DNA of 64,000 nucleotides from Hydrogenophaga intermedia (GCF_000723405.1 NZ_CCAE010000009.1:1-64000); one strand, 5' to 3'. Positions 8,002 to 17,577 are shown, counted from the stretch's first letter. A program made the numbers and translations. The notes: generated from the letters alone by a model not told the origin.

Positions 8002-9491
8002 ACGGCGTGCGCGTCGAGCTGCACGGCATCGTCAAGCGCTTCGGCCCGGTGCAGGTGCTGCACGGCGTCGACCTGGCTTTCGAGCCCGGCCGCATTGTCG
8101 GCCTGCTGGGAGAGAACGGCGCGGGCAAGTCCACGCTGATGAAGATCCTGGCCGGCTACGAGGCGCCGAGCGAGGGTGACGTGCTCGTCAACGCCCGCCT
8201 GGTGCGCTTCGATGGCCCGCGCGCCGCCGAGGCCGAGGGCATCGTGCTCATCCACCAGGAGTTCAACCTGGCCGAGGACCTCACCGTCGCGCAGAACATC
8301 TTCCTGGGCCACGAGAAGCGGCGCGGCTGGTGGCTGGACGACACCGCCATGCGCGCCACCGCCCGCACCGTGCTCGACGAGGTGGGCCTGCACAAGGTGA
8401 ACCCCGACACGCGCGTACGCGACCTCATCGTGGCCGAGCGCCAACTGGTGGAGATCGCCAAGGCCCTGTCGCGCCATGCGCGCGTGCTCATCATGGACGA
8501 GCCCACCGCCACGCTCACGCCGAGCGAGACCGGTCGCCTTTTCGAGCTCATGGCGCGCCTCAAGGCCGAGGGCGTCACCGTCGTCTTCATCTCGCACAAG
8601 CTCGACGAGGTGGAGCGCGTGACCGACGAGGTGGTGGTGATGCGCGATGGCCGCGTCGTGGCGCGCGAACCCACCGCCGCGATCACGCGCGCGCAGATGG
8701 CTAACCTGATGGTGGGCCGCGAACTGGCCGACCTCTACCCGCCGCGCCACGCCGTGTCGGCCGACGCGCCCGTGCTGCTCTCGGTGCAGGGCCTGTGCGT
8801 CCCGGGCTGGGCCGAGGACGTGAGCTTCGAGGTGCGCGCGGGCGAGGTCTTCGGCTTCGCGGGCCTGGTGGGCGCGGGGCGCACGGAACTGTTCGAGGGC
8901 CTGCTGGGCCTGCGCGAGCGCTCGGCGCGCGCGGTGGAAATCGATGGCCGCGCGGTGCGTCCGCGCTCGCCGCGCGAGGCGGCCGACGCCGGCCTCACCT
9001 ACCTCAGCGAAGACCGCAAGGGCCGTGGCCTGCACGTGCGCTTCGGCCTGCGCGAGAACCTCACCCTCATGGCGCTGCAGCGCCACGCGAACCCCTGGCT
9101 CAAACCCGCGAGCGAGGCCGCTGCGCTGGAGCAGGCCGTGCGCGATTTCGGCATCCGCACCGGCTCGCTCACTGTGCCCGCCGGCTCGCTCTCGGGCGGC
9201 AACCAGCAGAAGCTGGCGCTGGCCAAGGTGCTGCACCCCGGCCCGCGCGTGGTGGTGCTGGACGAGCCCACGCGCGGCGTGGACATCGGCGCCAAGCGCG
9301 AGATCTACGCGCTCATCCGCCGCCTGGCCGACGAGGGCCGCGCGGTGGTGGTGATCTCGTCCGAACTCATGGAACTCATCGGCCTGTGCCACCGCGTGGC
9401 GGTCATGCGTGCGGGCCGCCTGCAGGCCACGCTGTCGGCCGAGCACCTCAACGAACAGGAGTTGATCGCCCATGCCACCGGAACGCACTGA
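7998..9491 (+). CDS. Sugar ABC transporter ATP-binding protein (RbsA/XylG/MglA type)
   Basis: A 497-residue ATPase made of two ABC domains, as in the ribose/xylose/galactose class. Domain 1 has Walker [10 protein letters not shown] near residue 40 and Walker [10 protein letters not shown]; its signature motif is poorly conserved, as is usual for domain 1 in this class. Domain 2 has a degenerate Walker A ([10 protein letters not shown]) but an intact signature (LSGGNQQK) and [12 protein letters not shown]. It energises uptake of a monosaccharide across the inner membrane. ATG 7998 overlaps the stop of the ROK regulator gene, and its own end overlaps the start of the permease gene by 20 bases, so all are one operon. 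Confidence 0.92.
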   Translation: MNGVRVELHGIVKRFGPVQVLHGVDLAFEPGRIVGLLGENGAGKSTLMKILAGYEAPSEGDVLVNARLVRFDGPRAAEAEGIVLIHQEFNLAEDLTVAQNIFLGHEKRRGWWLDDTAMRATARTVLDEVGLHKVNPDTRVRDLIVAERQLVEIAKALSRHARVLIMDEPTATLTPSETGRLFELMARLKAEGVTVVFISHKLDEVERVTDEVVVMRDGRVVAREPTAAITRAQMANLMVGRELADLYPPRHAVSADAPVLLSVQGLCVPGWAEDVSFEVRAGEVFGFAGLVGAGRTELFEGLLGLRERSARAVEIDGRAVRPRSPREAADAGLTYLSEDRKGRGLHVRFGLRENLTLMALQRHANPWLKPASEAAALEQAVRDFGIRTGSLTVPAGSLSGGNQQKLALAKVLHPGPRVVVLDEPTRGVDIGAKREIYALIRRLADEGRAVVVISSELMELIGLCHRVAVMRAGRLQATLSAEHLNEQELIAHATGTH

Positions 9492-10476
9492 ACCCATCGC
9501 CGCCGCGCCACCGTCCGCGTCGCCGCGCTGGCGCCTGCCGTCCTTCGGTCCGCTGTTGGGCCTGGTGTTGCTGTGTGTCGTGGGCACCTGGCTCAACAGC
9601 GAATTCGCCACCCTGCCCAACGCACTGAACGTGCTCACGCGCACGGCCTTCATTGGCATCATCGCCGTGGGCATGTGCTTCGTCATCATCTCCGGCGGCA
9701 TCGACCTGTCGGTGGGCTCCATGGCCGCGCTCATCGCGGGCGTCACCATCCTGTTGATGAACAAGCTGGTGCCGCTGGGCTGGCCGCCGGTGGCACTGGT
9801 GGTGGTGGGCATGGCCACTGCGGTGCTGCTGGGCGCGCTGTTTGGCCTGGCGCACGGCCTGCTCATCACGCGCGGGCGCATCGAGCCCTTCATCGTCACG
9901 CTGGGCACGCTCGGCATTTTTCGCGCCTACCTCACCTACTTCGCCGACGGCGGCGCGCTCGCGCTCGACAACGATCTGGCCGACGCCTACGGCCCGGTCT
10001 ACTACGGCAGCCTGCTGGGTGTTCCCATCCCCGTGTGGGTCTTCGCGCTCGTGGCCATCGGCGGCGCGCTGCTGCTCAACCGCACCGCCTATGGCCGCTA
10101 CGTGCAGGCCATCGGCTCCAACGAGCAGGTGGCGCGCTACGCGGCGGTGGACGTGGACCGCACCAAGGTGCTCACCTACACCCTGCTCGGCGTGTGCGTG
10201 GGCATCGCCACGCTGCTCTATGTGCCGCGCCTGGGCTCGGCCTCGCCCACCACCGGCCTGCTGTGGGAGCTGGAGGCCATCGCCGCCGTCATCGTGGGTG
10301 GCACGGCCTTGCGCGGCGGCGCCGGCAGCATCGGCGGCACCGTCATCGGCGCCATCCTGCTCTCGGTCATCAGCAACATCCTCAACCTCACCAGCATCAT
10401 CAGCGTGTACCTCAACGCGGCGGTGCAGGGCTTCGTGATCATCGCCGTCGCATTCATGCAGCGGCGGCGTCCCTAG
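9472..10476 (+). CDS. Sugar ABC transporter permease (RbsC type)
   Basis: A 334-residue integral membrane protein with about eight to ten hydrophobic segments; the segments [20 protein letters not shown] and [19 protein letters not shown] are diagnostic of the RbsC/BPD_transp_2 permease family. It forms the channel for the sugar transporter whose ATPase precedes it and whose binding protein follows. The start overlaps the ATPase gene, consistent with translational coupling. The substrate is unknown; the isomerase and dehydrogenase downstream point to a sugar or inositol-type polyol. Confidence 0.92.
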   Translation: MPPERTEPIAAAPPSASPRWRLPSFGPLLGLVLLCVVGTWLNSEFATLPNALNVLTRTAFIGIIAVGMCFVIISGGIDLSVGSMAALIAGVTILLMNKLVPLGWPPVALVVVGMATAVLLGALFGLAHGLLITRGRIEPFIVTLGTLGIFRAYLTYFADGGALALDNDLADAYGPVYYGSLLGVPIPVWVFALVAIGGALLLNRTAYGRYVQAIGSNEQVARYAAVDVDRTKVLTYTLLGVCVGIATLLYVPRLGSASPTTGLLWELEAIAAVIVGGTALRGGAGSIGGTVIGAILLSVISNILNLTSIISVYLNAAVQGFVIIAVAFMQRRRP

Positions 10477-10499
10477 GGCTAGCAACAAGGCCCTGCTTT
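10475..10499 (+). terminator. Stem-loop with T-rich tail between permease and binding-protein genes
   Basis: AGGGC (10475-10479) pairs with GCCCT (10490-10494) and is followed by GCTTTTTCT. The stem is short, so this is at best a partial terminator or an mRNA-stabilising or processing hairpin. It separates the membrane components from the periplasmic binding protein gene, which is normally needed in larger amounts. Confidence 0.35.
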
Positions 10500-10533
10500 T
10501 TCTGTCACCACCACCACCCTCAAGGAGACAAGC

Positions 10534-11496
10534 ATGAAGAACCGCATCCGTCTGCACGCGCTGGCCGCCGTGGCCGCCATCGGCCTGGCCAGCCCGCTGC
10601 TGGCGCAGGCCCAGAACAAGGTGAACCTGGGCGTGGCCATCCCGGCCGCCACCCACAGCTTTGCCGCCGGCCTGGTGTACTGGGCCAACGAGGCCAAGAA
10701 GGAGCTCGAAAAAGACCCGGCCATCAAGGTCACCATCAAGACCGCCAGCGGCGCGCCCGAACAGGCCAACCAGTTGCAAGACCTGGTCACAGCCACCAAG
10801 ATCGATTCGCTCGTCATCCTGCCCTTCGAATCCGCCGCGCTCACGCGCCCGGTGCAACAGGTGAAGGCCAAAGGCGTGTACGTCACGGTGGTCGACCGCG
10901 GCCTCACCGACACCAGTGCGCAAGACGCCTACGTCTCCGGCGACAACACCGCCTTCGGCAAGGTGCCGGCCGAGTACCTGGCCAAGTTCCTCAATGGCAA
11001 GGGCAACATCGTCGCGCTGCGCGGCATCCCCACCACCATCGACAACGAGCGCATGGACGCCTTCACCGCGGTGATGAAGAACCACCCGGGCATCAAGATC
11101 CTCGACGCCAAGCACGGCAACTGGAACCGCGACGACGCCTTCAAGGTGATGCAGGACTTCCTCACGCGCTTCAAGGAGATCGACGCCGTGTGGGCCGCCG
11201 ACGACGACATGGCCTTCGGCGTGTTGCGCGCCATCGAGCAGGCCAAGCGCAAGGACATCAAGATCGTTTTCGGCGGCGCCGGCGCCAAGTCGATGGTGAA
11301 GACCCTCATGGACGGCAGCAACCCGCTGATCCAGGCCAACGTGTCCTACTCGCCCAAGTTCCTCTACGAGGCCATCAAGATGACCGCGCTGGCGCGCAAG
11401 AAGGGCGAGAAGCTGCCGGCCTCGACCATCGTGCCCTCGGTGCTCATCACCAAGCAGAACGCCAAGGACTTCTACTTCCCCGACTCGCCGTTCTGA
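10534..11496 (+). CDS. Periplasmic sugar-binding protein of the ABC transporter
   Basis: A 320-residue protein with a signal peptide (HALAAVAAIGLASPLLAQA, cleavage after about residue 26) and the Peripla_BP_4 fold of ribose/galactose-type binding proteins: an opening strand VNLGVAIPAATHSF, the hinge region and a C-terminal segment AVWAADDDMAFGVLRAIEQA typical of the family. It delivers the sugar to the permease/ATPase pair encoded upstream. AAGGAGAC lies just before ATG 10534. It is followed after 21 bases by the epimerase/isomerase gene. The ligand cannot be told from sequence alone. Confidence 0.9.
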   Translation: MKNRIRLHALAAVAAIGLASPLLAQAQNKVNLGVAIPAATHSFAAGLVYWANEAKKELEKDPAIKVTIKTASGAPEQANQLQDLVTATKIDSLVILPFESAALTRPVQQVKAKGVYVTVVDRGLTDTSAQDAYVSGDNTAFGKVPAEYLAKFLNGKGNIVALRGIPTTIDNERMDAFTAVMKNHPGIKILDAKHGNWNRDDAFKVMQDFLTRFKEIDAVWAADDDMAFGVLRAIEQAKRKDIKIVFGGAGAKSMVKTLMDGSNPLIQANVSYSPKFLYEAIKMTALARKKGEKLPASTIVPSVLITKQNAKDFYFPDSPF

Positions 11497-11517
11497 ACGC
11501 GCGCCAGGAGGACCCGC

Positions 11518-12576
11518 ATGAAAACGATTCAAGGCCCCGGGATCTTCCTGGCCCAGTTCATCGGCGCGGCCGCGCCCTTCAACACGCTGGAGGGCCTGGC
11601 CGGCTGGGCCGCTTCGCTGGGCTACCAGGGGGTGCAGATGCCCACCAGCGACGCGGCCATCTTCGACCTCAAGCGCGCCGCCGAGAGCGACGCGTACTGC
11701 GACGAATTGAAGGGCCAGCTCGCCGCGCACGGCCTGCAGGTCACCGAACTCTCCACCCACCTGCAGGGCCAGTTGCTCTGCGTGCACCCCGCCTACGACC
11801 TGCAGTTCGACGCCTTCGCGGCGCCCGAGGTGCGCGGCAACCCCGCCGCGCGCACGCAGTGGGCGCACGACCAACTGCTGCTCGCGGCCAAGGCCTCGAA
11901 GCGGCTCGGCCTCAAGGCCCACGTGTCCTTCTCGGGCGCGCTGGCCTGGCCCTATCTCTACCCATGGCCGCAGCGCCCGCCCGGTCTGGTGGATGCGGCT
12001 TTCGAAGAACTCGCCAAGCGCTGGCGCCCCGTGCTCGACGCCTTCGACGACGCGGGCGTGGACGTCTGCTACGAGCTGCACCCCGGCGAGGACCTGCACG
12101 ACGGCGTCACCTTCGAGCGCTTCCTCGACGCCGTGGGCCAGCACCCGCGCGCCAACATCCTGTACGACCCGAGCCACTTCGTGCTGCAGCAACTCGACTA
12201 CCTGGCCTTCATCGACCACTACCACGAGCGCATCCGCGCCTTCCATGTGAAGGACGCCGAGTTCCGGCCCAACGGCAAACAGGGCGTGTACGGCAGCTTC
12301 TCGAACTGGATCGACCGCGCGGGCCGCTTCCGTTCGCTGGGCGATGGGCAGGTGGACTTCAAGGCCATCTTCTCGAAGATGGCCCAGTACGACTACCCGG
12401 GCTGGGCCGTGCTCGAGTGGGAGTGCTGCCTCAAGCACCCCGAGGACGGTGCGCGCGAAGGCGCCACCTTCATTCGCGAGCACATCATCCGCGTGGCCGA
12501 CCGCGCTTTCGACGACTTCGCCGCGAGCGCGGGCGACCAGAAGACCCTGTCCACCTTGCTGGGCCTGAACCGATGA
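11518..12576 (+). CDS. Sugar phosphate isomerase/epimerase (xylose isomerase-like TIM barrel)
   Basis: A 352-residue AP-endonuclease-family-2 TIM barrel. Metal-site segments are visible: CYELHPGEDLHDG, NILYDPSHFVLQQLDYLAF, AFHVKDAEFRP and AVLEWECCLKHPEDG, which supply the Glu, Asp and His ligands of the family. Such enzymes isomerise or epimerise sugars or inositol derivatives. The start ATG 11518 has AGGAGG upstream. The stop overlaps the ATG of the following dehydrogenase (ATGA). Together with the ABC transporter and the Gfo/Idh/MocA dehydrogenase, it argues for one catabolic operon for a rare sugar or polyol. Confidence 0.88.
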   Translation: MKTIQGPGIFLAQFIGAAAPFNTLEGLAGWAASLGYQGVQMPTSDAAIFDLKRAAESDAYCDELKGQLAAHGLQVTELSTHLQGQLLCVHPAYDLQFDAFAAPEVRGNPAARTQWAHDQLLLAAKASKRLGLKAHVSFSGALAWPYLYPWPQRPPGLVDAAFEELAKRWRPVLDAFDDAGVDVCYELHPGEDLHDGVTFERFLDAVGQHPRANILYDPSHFVLQQLDYLAFIDHYHERIRAFHVKDAEFRPNGKQGVYGSFSNWIDRAGRFRSLGDGQVDFKAIFSKMAQYDYPGWAVLEWECCLKHPEDGAREGATFIREHIIRVADRAFDDFAASAGDQKTLSTLLGLNR

Positions 12577-13709
12577 GCGACGAGCGCAGCACACGGCGCA
12601 TCCGCCTGGGCATGGTCGGCGGTGGCGAGGGCAGCTTCATCGGCGCCGCGCACCGCATCGCGGCGCGCCTCGACGACCAGTTCGAACTCGTGGCCGGCGC
12701 GCTCTCGTCCACGCCCGAGCGCGCGCACGCCAGTGCCGCCGCGCTGCACATCGCGCCCGATCGCAGTTACACCGACTACGCCGAGATGGCGCGCACCGAA
12801 GCGCAGCGCGCCGACGGCATCGACGTGGTCGCCATCGTCACGCCCAACCACCTGCACGTGCCGGTGGCGCGCGCCTTCGTGGAGCAGGGCATTCATGTCA
12901 TCTGCGACAAGCCGCTCGCCACCTCGCTCGCCGAGGCCGAGGCCCTGGCCCAGCGCGTGCGCGAGCGCGGTGTGCTGTTCCTGCTGACGCACACCTACAG
13001 CGGCTACCCCATGGTGCGCCAGGCGCGAGAACTCGTGGCCGACGGCGCCATCGGCGACATCCGCATCGTGCAGGTGGAGTACGTGCAGGACTGGCTGGGC
13101 GAGCCCATCGAACAGCAGGGCAACAAACAGGCCGCGTGGCGCAACGACCCGGCGCAGGCCGGCCCGGCCGGCGCGCTGGGCGACATCGGCACCCACGCCT
13201 ACCACCTGGCCGGCTACGTGAGCGGCCTGCGCCTGCAGGAACTCGCGGCGGAACTCAGCACCTTCATCCCCGGCCGCGCGCTGGATGACCACGTGCAGGT
13301 GATGCTGCGCTACGAAGGCGGCGCGCGCGGCATGCTGTGGGCCAGCCAGGTGGCCAGCGGCAGCCGCAACGGCCTGCGGCTGCGCGTGTACGGCAGCACC
13401 GGTTCGCTGCAGTTCGACCAGGAGAAGCCGGAGGAGCTGTGGCTCACGCGGCCGGGGCAGCCCTCGCAGTGCCTGTACCGTGGCGTGCCCGCGCAAGCGG
13501 GCTCAACCGCCACACCGCACCGCATTCCCTCGGGCCACCCCGAGGGCTATCTCGAGGCCTTTGCCCAGCTCTACCGTGATTTCGCGCGCGCCTGGCGTGG
13601 TGAGCCGGGCGTGGCGCTGCCGGGGCTGGACGATGGCCTGCAAGGCATGGCCTTCATCGAGGCCGTGCTGCGCAGCCACCGCGAGGGCATGCGCTGGGTG
13701 CGGCTGTAG
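12573..13709 (+). CDS. Gfo/Idh/MocA-family NAD(P)-dependent oxidoreductase
   Basis: A 378-residue protein with the N-terminal Rossmann motif GMVGGGEGSFIGAAHR, then VVAIVTPNHLHVPVARA and the conserved EKP-type motif present here as CDKPLATSLAEAEAL, in which the lysine acts in catalysis. The C-terminal domain contains GDIGTHAYHLAGYVSG, supplying the usual His. These enzymes oxidise or reduce sugars, inositols or their keto forms. It is the last gene of the sugar operon and is coupled to the epimerase/isomerase gene. A stem-loop follows 28 bases downstream. Confidence 0.9.
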   Translation: MSDERSTRRIRLGMVGGGEGSFIGAAHRIAARLDDQFELVAGALSSTPERAHASAAALHIAPDRSYTDYAEMARTEAQRADGIDVVAIVTPNHLHVPVARAFVEQGIHVICDKPLATSLAEAEALAQRVRERGVLFLLTHTYSGYPMVRQARELVADGAIGDIRIVQVEYVQDWLGEPIEQQGNKQAAWRNDPAQAGPAGALGDIGTHAYHLAGYVSGLRLQELAAELSTFIPGRALDDHVQVMLRYEGGARGMLWASQVASGSRNGLRLRVYGSTGSLQFDQEKPEELWLTRPGQPSQCLYRGVPAQAGSTATPHRIPSGHPEGYLEAFAQLYRDFARAWRGEPGVALPGLDDGLQGMAFIEAVLRSHREGMRWVRL

Positions 13710-13736
13710 GGGTGGGGCGGCCCTGCGGAACGGGGA

Positions 13737-13775
13737 TTTCCGCACATGTTCCGATTTTTGCGGTTTGTGCGGAAA
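13737..13775. terminator. Dyad between convergent operons
   Basis: TTTCCGCAC (13737-13745) pairs with GTGCGGAAA (13767-13775) around a 21-base loop. It lies between two convergent operons and is AT-richer than its surroundings. A U-tract is present only on the minus-strand reading, so its use as a terminator is uncertain; it could also be a factor binding site. Confidence 0.35.
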
Positions 13776-13820
13776 CCGTAGCAATATCAATGGTCTGTGG
13801 CGCCTTCAAGCCGAAGATGT

Positions 13821-14489
13821 TCAAGCCTTGAACCCGATGCGCGCCAGCGTCTGATCGATCCAGGCCGTGTCGAGCCGGCCCTCGGCGATCTGCCGCAGCG
13901 TCACCTGCTCGGCCTGTGACTTCTTCTGCGCGGCCTCCAGCACGCCCGCCGCCTCGTCCCGCGGCACGCACAGCACGCCATCGGCGTCGCCGATGACCAG
14001 GTCGCCCGGGTGGATCACCATGCCATCGATGGCGATGGGCACGTTGATCTCGCCCGGACCGTCCTTGTAGGGGCCGCGGTGCGTCACGCCCGCCGCGAAC
14101 ACGGGCAGGGCGCCCGCGCCGATCACGTCGAGGTCGCGGATCGCGCCGTTGATGACGAAGCCGGCGATGCCGCGCTGGATGGCGTAGGTCGTCATCAGCT
14201 CACCGATCAGTGCGTTGCTGAGGTCGCCCCCGCCGTCCACCACGATCACGTCGCCCGGCCGCGCGATCTCCAGCGCCTTGTGGATCATGAGGTTGTCGCC
14301 CGGCCGTGTCTTCACGGTGATGGCGGGCGCGGACAGGCGCGTCTCGCGGCTCAGCGGGCGCAGGCGCGCGCCGGCCGCGGTCATGCGGGTCATGCAGTCG
14401 CTCACGTTGGCGACGGGCACGCCGCGAAAGGCCTCGACGAGGTCGGGCGCGACGCGGTGGGTGAGGGGGAGGATGCGCAGTCCGAGCAT
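13821..14489 (-). CDS. RraA-like / 4-hydroxy-4-methyl-2-oxoglutarate aldolase family protein
   Basis: A 222-residue protein of the RraA-like (demethylmenaquinone methyltransferase-like) family. It shows DVIVVDGGGDLSNALIGEL and the loop GFVINGAIRDLDVI, which contain the Gly-rich turn and the Arg-Asp pair that bind metal and the pyruvate moiety in HMG/CHA aldolases. This version has the aldolase features, so a role in cleaving a 2-oxo-4-hydroxy acid is more likely than inhibition of RNase E. It is the last gene of the left-reading hydroxy-acid operon, three bases after the FMN dehydrogenase gene. Confidence 0.85.
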   Translation of the reverse strand: MLGLRILPLTHRVAPDLVEAFRGVPVANVSDCMTRMTAAGARLRPLSRETRLSAPAITVKTRPGDNLMIHKALEIARPGDVIVVDGGGDLSNALIGELMTTYAIQRGIAGFVINGAIRDLDVIGAGALPVFAAGVTHRGPYKDGPGEINVPIAIDGMVIHPGDLVIGDADGVLCVPRDEAAGVLEAAQKKSQAEQVTLRQIAEGRLDTAWIDQTLARIGFKA

Positions 14490-14492
14490 GGT

Positions 14493-15683
14493 TCAGTGTC
14501 CTTGGGCGGGAATCAGGTGGCTGGGGTCCAGCTCGTCGGGCCGCAGCACGCCCATCAGGGCCATGTTGCGGGACACCTCCGAGCGCAGCAGGTCGATGGC
14601 GCGCAGCGCGCCGGCCTCACCGGCCACGGCGGCCGCGAAAGCGAAGGGGCGGCCGACGAAGACGAAGCGCGCGCCCAGGGCCAGGGCCTTGAGCACGTCG
14701 CTGCCGCGGCGCACGCCGCTGTCCAGCATCACGGGAATGTCGGGGCAGGCCTCGACGATGCGCGGCAGCACCGCCAGCGGCGCGGCGGCACCGTCGAGCT
14801 GGCGCCCGCCGTGGTTGCTCACGATGACGCCGTTGATGCCCTCGTCGGCCGCGCGCCGCGCATCGCGCGGATCGAGCACGCCCTTCACCACGATCTCGCC
14901 ACCCCACACGCGGCGGATCATCTGCAGGTGCCGCCAGTTGAGGTGGCCGCGGTCGGACAGGTTGCGTTCGACGTTGGGTGAGAGGATGGGCGCGCCGCGC
15001 GTGGCGTAGCTGTTCTCGAAGTGCGGCATGCCGTGTTGCACCAGCGTGCGCAGGAAGGTGCCGAACAGCCAGCGCGGGTGCGTGATGCCCTGCCAGGCCA
15101 GGCGCGGGCCGGGCCGCACGGGAATGGTGAAGCCCGCGCGCAGGTTGCTTTCGCGGTTGGCGGCGGCGGGCGTGTCCAGCGTGATCACGAGCGTGCGAAA
15201 GCCCGCCGCCTTCACGCGGTCCAGCAGCGCGAGGATGCCGTCGTCATCGCCCGGCAGGTAGGCCTGGAACCAGGCGTCGGGGTTCACCGCGATCACCTCT
15301 TCCAGCCGGATCAGCGAGGAGCCGCTGAGCACGAAGGGAATGTTCTCGCGCCGCGCGGCCTGGGCGATGACGAGGTCGCCACGGTAGGCCGAGAGCGCGG
15401 CCAGGCCCATGGGCGCGACGCCGAAGGGCGTGGCCCAGCGGCGGCCGAACAGATCCACGCCCAGGTCGCGCGGCGTGATGTCCACCAGCACGCGCGGCAC
15501 CATCTCCCAGGCCTGGAAGGACGCGCGGTTGGCGCGGAAGGACTGGTTGGTCTCGGCAGCGCCGGCCACGTAGCCGAACACGGGGCGCGGCAGGTGGCGG
15601 CGCGCTTCGGTTTCGAAATCGTCGAGGCATAGCACGCGCTGCAGCCACCGGGGGGGGGCTGGCGCGTCGTCGATCGGGTTCAT
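14493..15683 (-). CDS. FMN-dependent alpha-hydroxy-acid dehydrogenase (lactate dehydrogenase/glycolate oxidase family)
   Basis: A 396-residue TIM-barrel flavoprotein. Family signatures are VSNHGGRQLDGA, with the catalytic histidine and substrate-binding arginine, and LDSGVRRGSDVLKALALGA, the FMN phosphate site. It oxidises an L-2-hydroxy acid to the 2-oxo acid, passing electrons to oxygen or the quinone pool. ATG 15683 overlaps the stop of the upstream reductase gene. A run of nine G (15650-15658, template of PAPPR near the N-terminus) sits just inside the gene. The exact substrate (lactate, glycolate, mandelate) cannot be assigned. Confidence 0.88.
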   Translation of the reverse strand: MNPIDDAPAPPRWLQRVLCLDDFETEARRHLPRPVFGYVAGAAETNQSFRANRASFQAWEMVPRVLVDITPRDLGVDLFGRRWATPFGVAPMGLAALSAYRGDLVIAQAARRENIPFVLSGSSLIRLEEVIAVNPDAWFQAYLPGDDDGILALLDRVKAAGFRTLVITLDTPAAANRESNLRAGFTIPVRPGPRLAWQGITHPRWLFGTFLRTLVQHGMPHFENSYATRGAPILSPNVERNLSDRGHLNWRHLQMIRRVWGGEIVVKGVLDPRDARRAADEGINGVIVSNHGGRQLDGAAAPLAVLPRIVEACPDIPVMLDSGVRRGSDVLKALALGARFVFVGRPFAFAAAVAGEAGALRAIDLLRSEVSRNMALMGVLRPDELDPSHLIPAQGH

Positions 15684-16603
15684 GAGGCGGAGGACTCGCG
15701 GTGCTCGGGCAAGGCTTTGCCGGAGAGCGCCTGCACCTGCAGCGCGAGCGCGGCCCAGTCCCAGTCGGCGCGGCCGCTCTCGCACAGGGCGTCGAGCAGT
15801 TGCTCGGCCAGCGCGGCCGTGGGCAGCACGGTACCGGTGCCTTGCGCGCCCTGCAGCGCCAGGCGCAGGTCCTTGCGCATCAGCACCGCGCGAAAGCCCG
15901 GCGTGAACTGTTTCGCCGCGATGCGCGGCGCGTGTTTTTCCAGCGAGAAGCTGCGCGCGGCACCGCCCAGCAGGGCCTCGCGCATCTGCGCCAGGTCCAC
16001 GCCCTCGGCCTGCGCCAGGGCGATGGCGTCGGCCACGCCCAGCAGCGCGCCGGCCACGGCCACCTGGTTGCAGGCCTTCACCACCTGGCCCGCGCCCACG
16101 CCGCCCACGTGCAGCACGCTCTTGCAGAAGGCGCCCAGGGCCTCGCGGCAGGCGTCCACGGCGGCGGTCTCGCCGCCCACCATGCAGCTCAGCACGCCAT
16201 CGGCCGCGCCCTGCTGGCCACCGCTCACGGGCGCGTCGACGAAGGCAATGCCGCGCGCCGCGAGTGCGCCCGCGAACTCGCGCGCCGACGCGGCGGCGAC
16301 GGTGCTGGTGTCGACCACGGTGCTGCCCGCCGCCAGGCCGTGCACCAGGCCGTCGTCGCCGAACAGCACCTCGCGCACCACCGCGTCGTCGGGCAGGCTC
16401 AGGAACACGATGGCACTGCCCCGGCCCACATCGGCCGAGGACGTGCCCGCGACCGCGCCCTGGTCCACCAGGGCCTGCACGGCGTGCGCCTCGCGCGCGA
16501 AGACCTTGAGCGGGTAGCCCTGGCGCAGCAGGCAGCCGGCCATGCCGGCGCCCATGGCGCCCAGGCCGATGAAGCCAAGAGAGGAACCGGGCGCGCGACT
16601 CAT
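15680..16603 (-). CDS. NAD(P)-dependent beta-hydroxyacid dehydrogenase (3-hydroxyisobutyrate / tartronate semialdehyde reductase family)
   Basis: A 307-residue enzyme with the Rossmann start FIGLGAMGAGMAGCLLRQGY, the substrate-binding VDAPVSGGQQGAADG and the catalytic lysine in GQVVKACNQVAVAG. It matches the usual length of tartronate semialdehyde reductase and 3-hydroxyisobutyrate dehydrogenase. The substrate is inferred to be a small hydroxy acid from its partners. The ATG overlaps the stop of the binding-protein gene upstream and its own stop overlaps the FMN-dehydrogenase start, so the four genes form one translationally coupled operon. Confidence 0.88.
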   Translation of the reverse strand: MSRAPGSSLGFIGLGAMGAGMAGCLLRQGYPLKVFAREAHAVQALVDQGAVAGTSSADVGRGSAIVFLSLPDDAVVREVLFGDDGLVHGLAAGSTVVDTSTVAAASAREFAGALAARGIAFVDAPVSGGQQGAADGVLSCMVGGETAAVDACREALGAFCKSVLHVGGVGAGQVVKACNQVAVAGALLGVADAIALAQAEGVDLAQMREALLGGAARSFSLEKHAPRIAAKQFTPGFRAVLMRKDLRLALQGAQGTGTVLPTAALAEQLLDALCESGRADWDWAALALQVQALSGKALPEHRESSAS

Positions 16604-17577
16604 TTGCCGATGGCCTTGCCGATGAGGTCCACCGCCGAGACGATTTCGGCCTGGAAGGCCGCGCCGTCGGCGTAGTCCTGCGTCAGGCCGGACTTGGCGA
16701 CGTAGTCCTTCCAGCCCGGCGTCTGCATGGCCTTGTGGAAGGCGTCGTGCAGGTAGCGCTTGATCGGCTCTGGCAGGTTCGCGGGCGCCATCAGGCCCTT
16801 CATGTTGTCCAGTGCCACGGGCACGCCCAGTTCCGTCATGGTGGGCACGTTGGGCAGGGCCGGCAGGCGCGCGCGCGAGAACAGCGCCAGCGGTCGCACG
16901 CGGCCCGCGTCGATCATGGGTTTCATTTCTTCATAGGCGCCGAAAGCGCTGTCCACCTGGCCCGCGAGCAGCGCGGTCATGGAATCGGCCGCGCCTCGGT
17001 AGGGCACGTGCAGCAGCTTCAGGCCGGCGGTCTTCTCGAACACGATGCCGGTGGCGTGGAAGATGCCGCCTTCGCCGGTGGAGCCGTAGGACACCTTCTC
17101 CGCGCCCTTCTTCGCCTCGGCGATGAGGGCCTTCATGTCGGCGAAGGGCGAGTCGGCGCGCACGGCCAGGATGCTGGGCGCGCGCGAGACCTTGATGACG
17201 GGCGTGAACGAGCTGCGCGAGTCGTAGTTGAGCGGGCGGAAGTGGCCGACCGAGGTGGTCTCGCTGCCGCCGCCCACGAACACGGTGTAGCCATCGGGCT
17301 TGGCGTCGGCCGTGGCCTGCGCGGCGATGGCGCCGGCCGCGCCCACGCGGTTGTTCACCACCACCGGCACGGGGATGATGTCCTTGGCCGCGTAGGAGAG
17401 CTGGCGCGCGATCTGGTCGGCCGAGCCGCCGGGCGCGAAGCCCACGAGGATGGTGATGGGTTGCGTGGGCTGCCAGGCCTGGGCGCGCGCGGCCAGGGGC
17501 AGGGCGGACAGGCCCAGCGCCGCGCCGGCGGCGCCCACCAGGTGGCGGCGTGTCAGGCCATGGGAATCGGAACTCAT
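16600..17577 (-). CDS. Bug-family periplasmic binding protein (TctC, tripartite tricarboxylate transport type)
   Basis: A 325-residue exported protein with a twin-arginine-like signal (TRRHLVGAAGAALGLSA) and then the Bug-family opening ITILVGFAPGGSADQIARQL. Further family features are VVVNNRVGAAGAIAAQATADA and the C-terminal segment with NVPTMTELG. Bug proteins capture organic acids in the periplasm; these are abundant in Comamonadaceae and Burkholderiales and are often orphan. The membrane components TctA and TctB are not in this window. It is the first gene of the hydroxy-acid operon and is divergent from a LysR regulator, suggesting LysR control by the same acid. Confidence 0.9.
   Translation of the reverse strand: MSSDSHGLTRRHLVGAAGAALGLSALPLAARAQAWQPTQPITILVGFAPGGSADQIARQLSYAAKDIIPVPVVVNNRVGAAGAIAAQATADAKPDGYTVFVGGGSETTSVGHFRPLNYDSRSSFTPVIKVSRAPSILAVRADSPFADMKALIAEAKKGAEKVSYGSTGEGGIFHATGIVFEKTAGLKLLHVPYRGAADSMTALLAGQVDSAFGAYEEMKPMIDAGRVRPLALFSRARLPALPNVPTMTELGVPVALDNMKGLMAPANLPEPIKRYLHDAFHKAMQTPGWKDYVAKSGLTQDYADGAAFQAEIVSAVDLIGKAIGK

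Noticed and set aside
9448-12594. 1048-residue left-reading open frame across the sugar operon
   Set aside because: It lies antisense to well-recognised genes and is rich in Arg, Gly, His and Val, as expected for an antisense frame of GC-rich coding DNA; no family motif.
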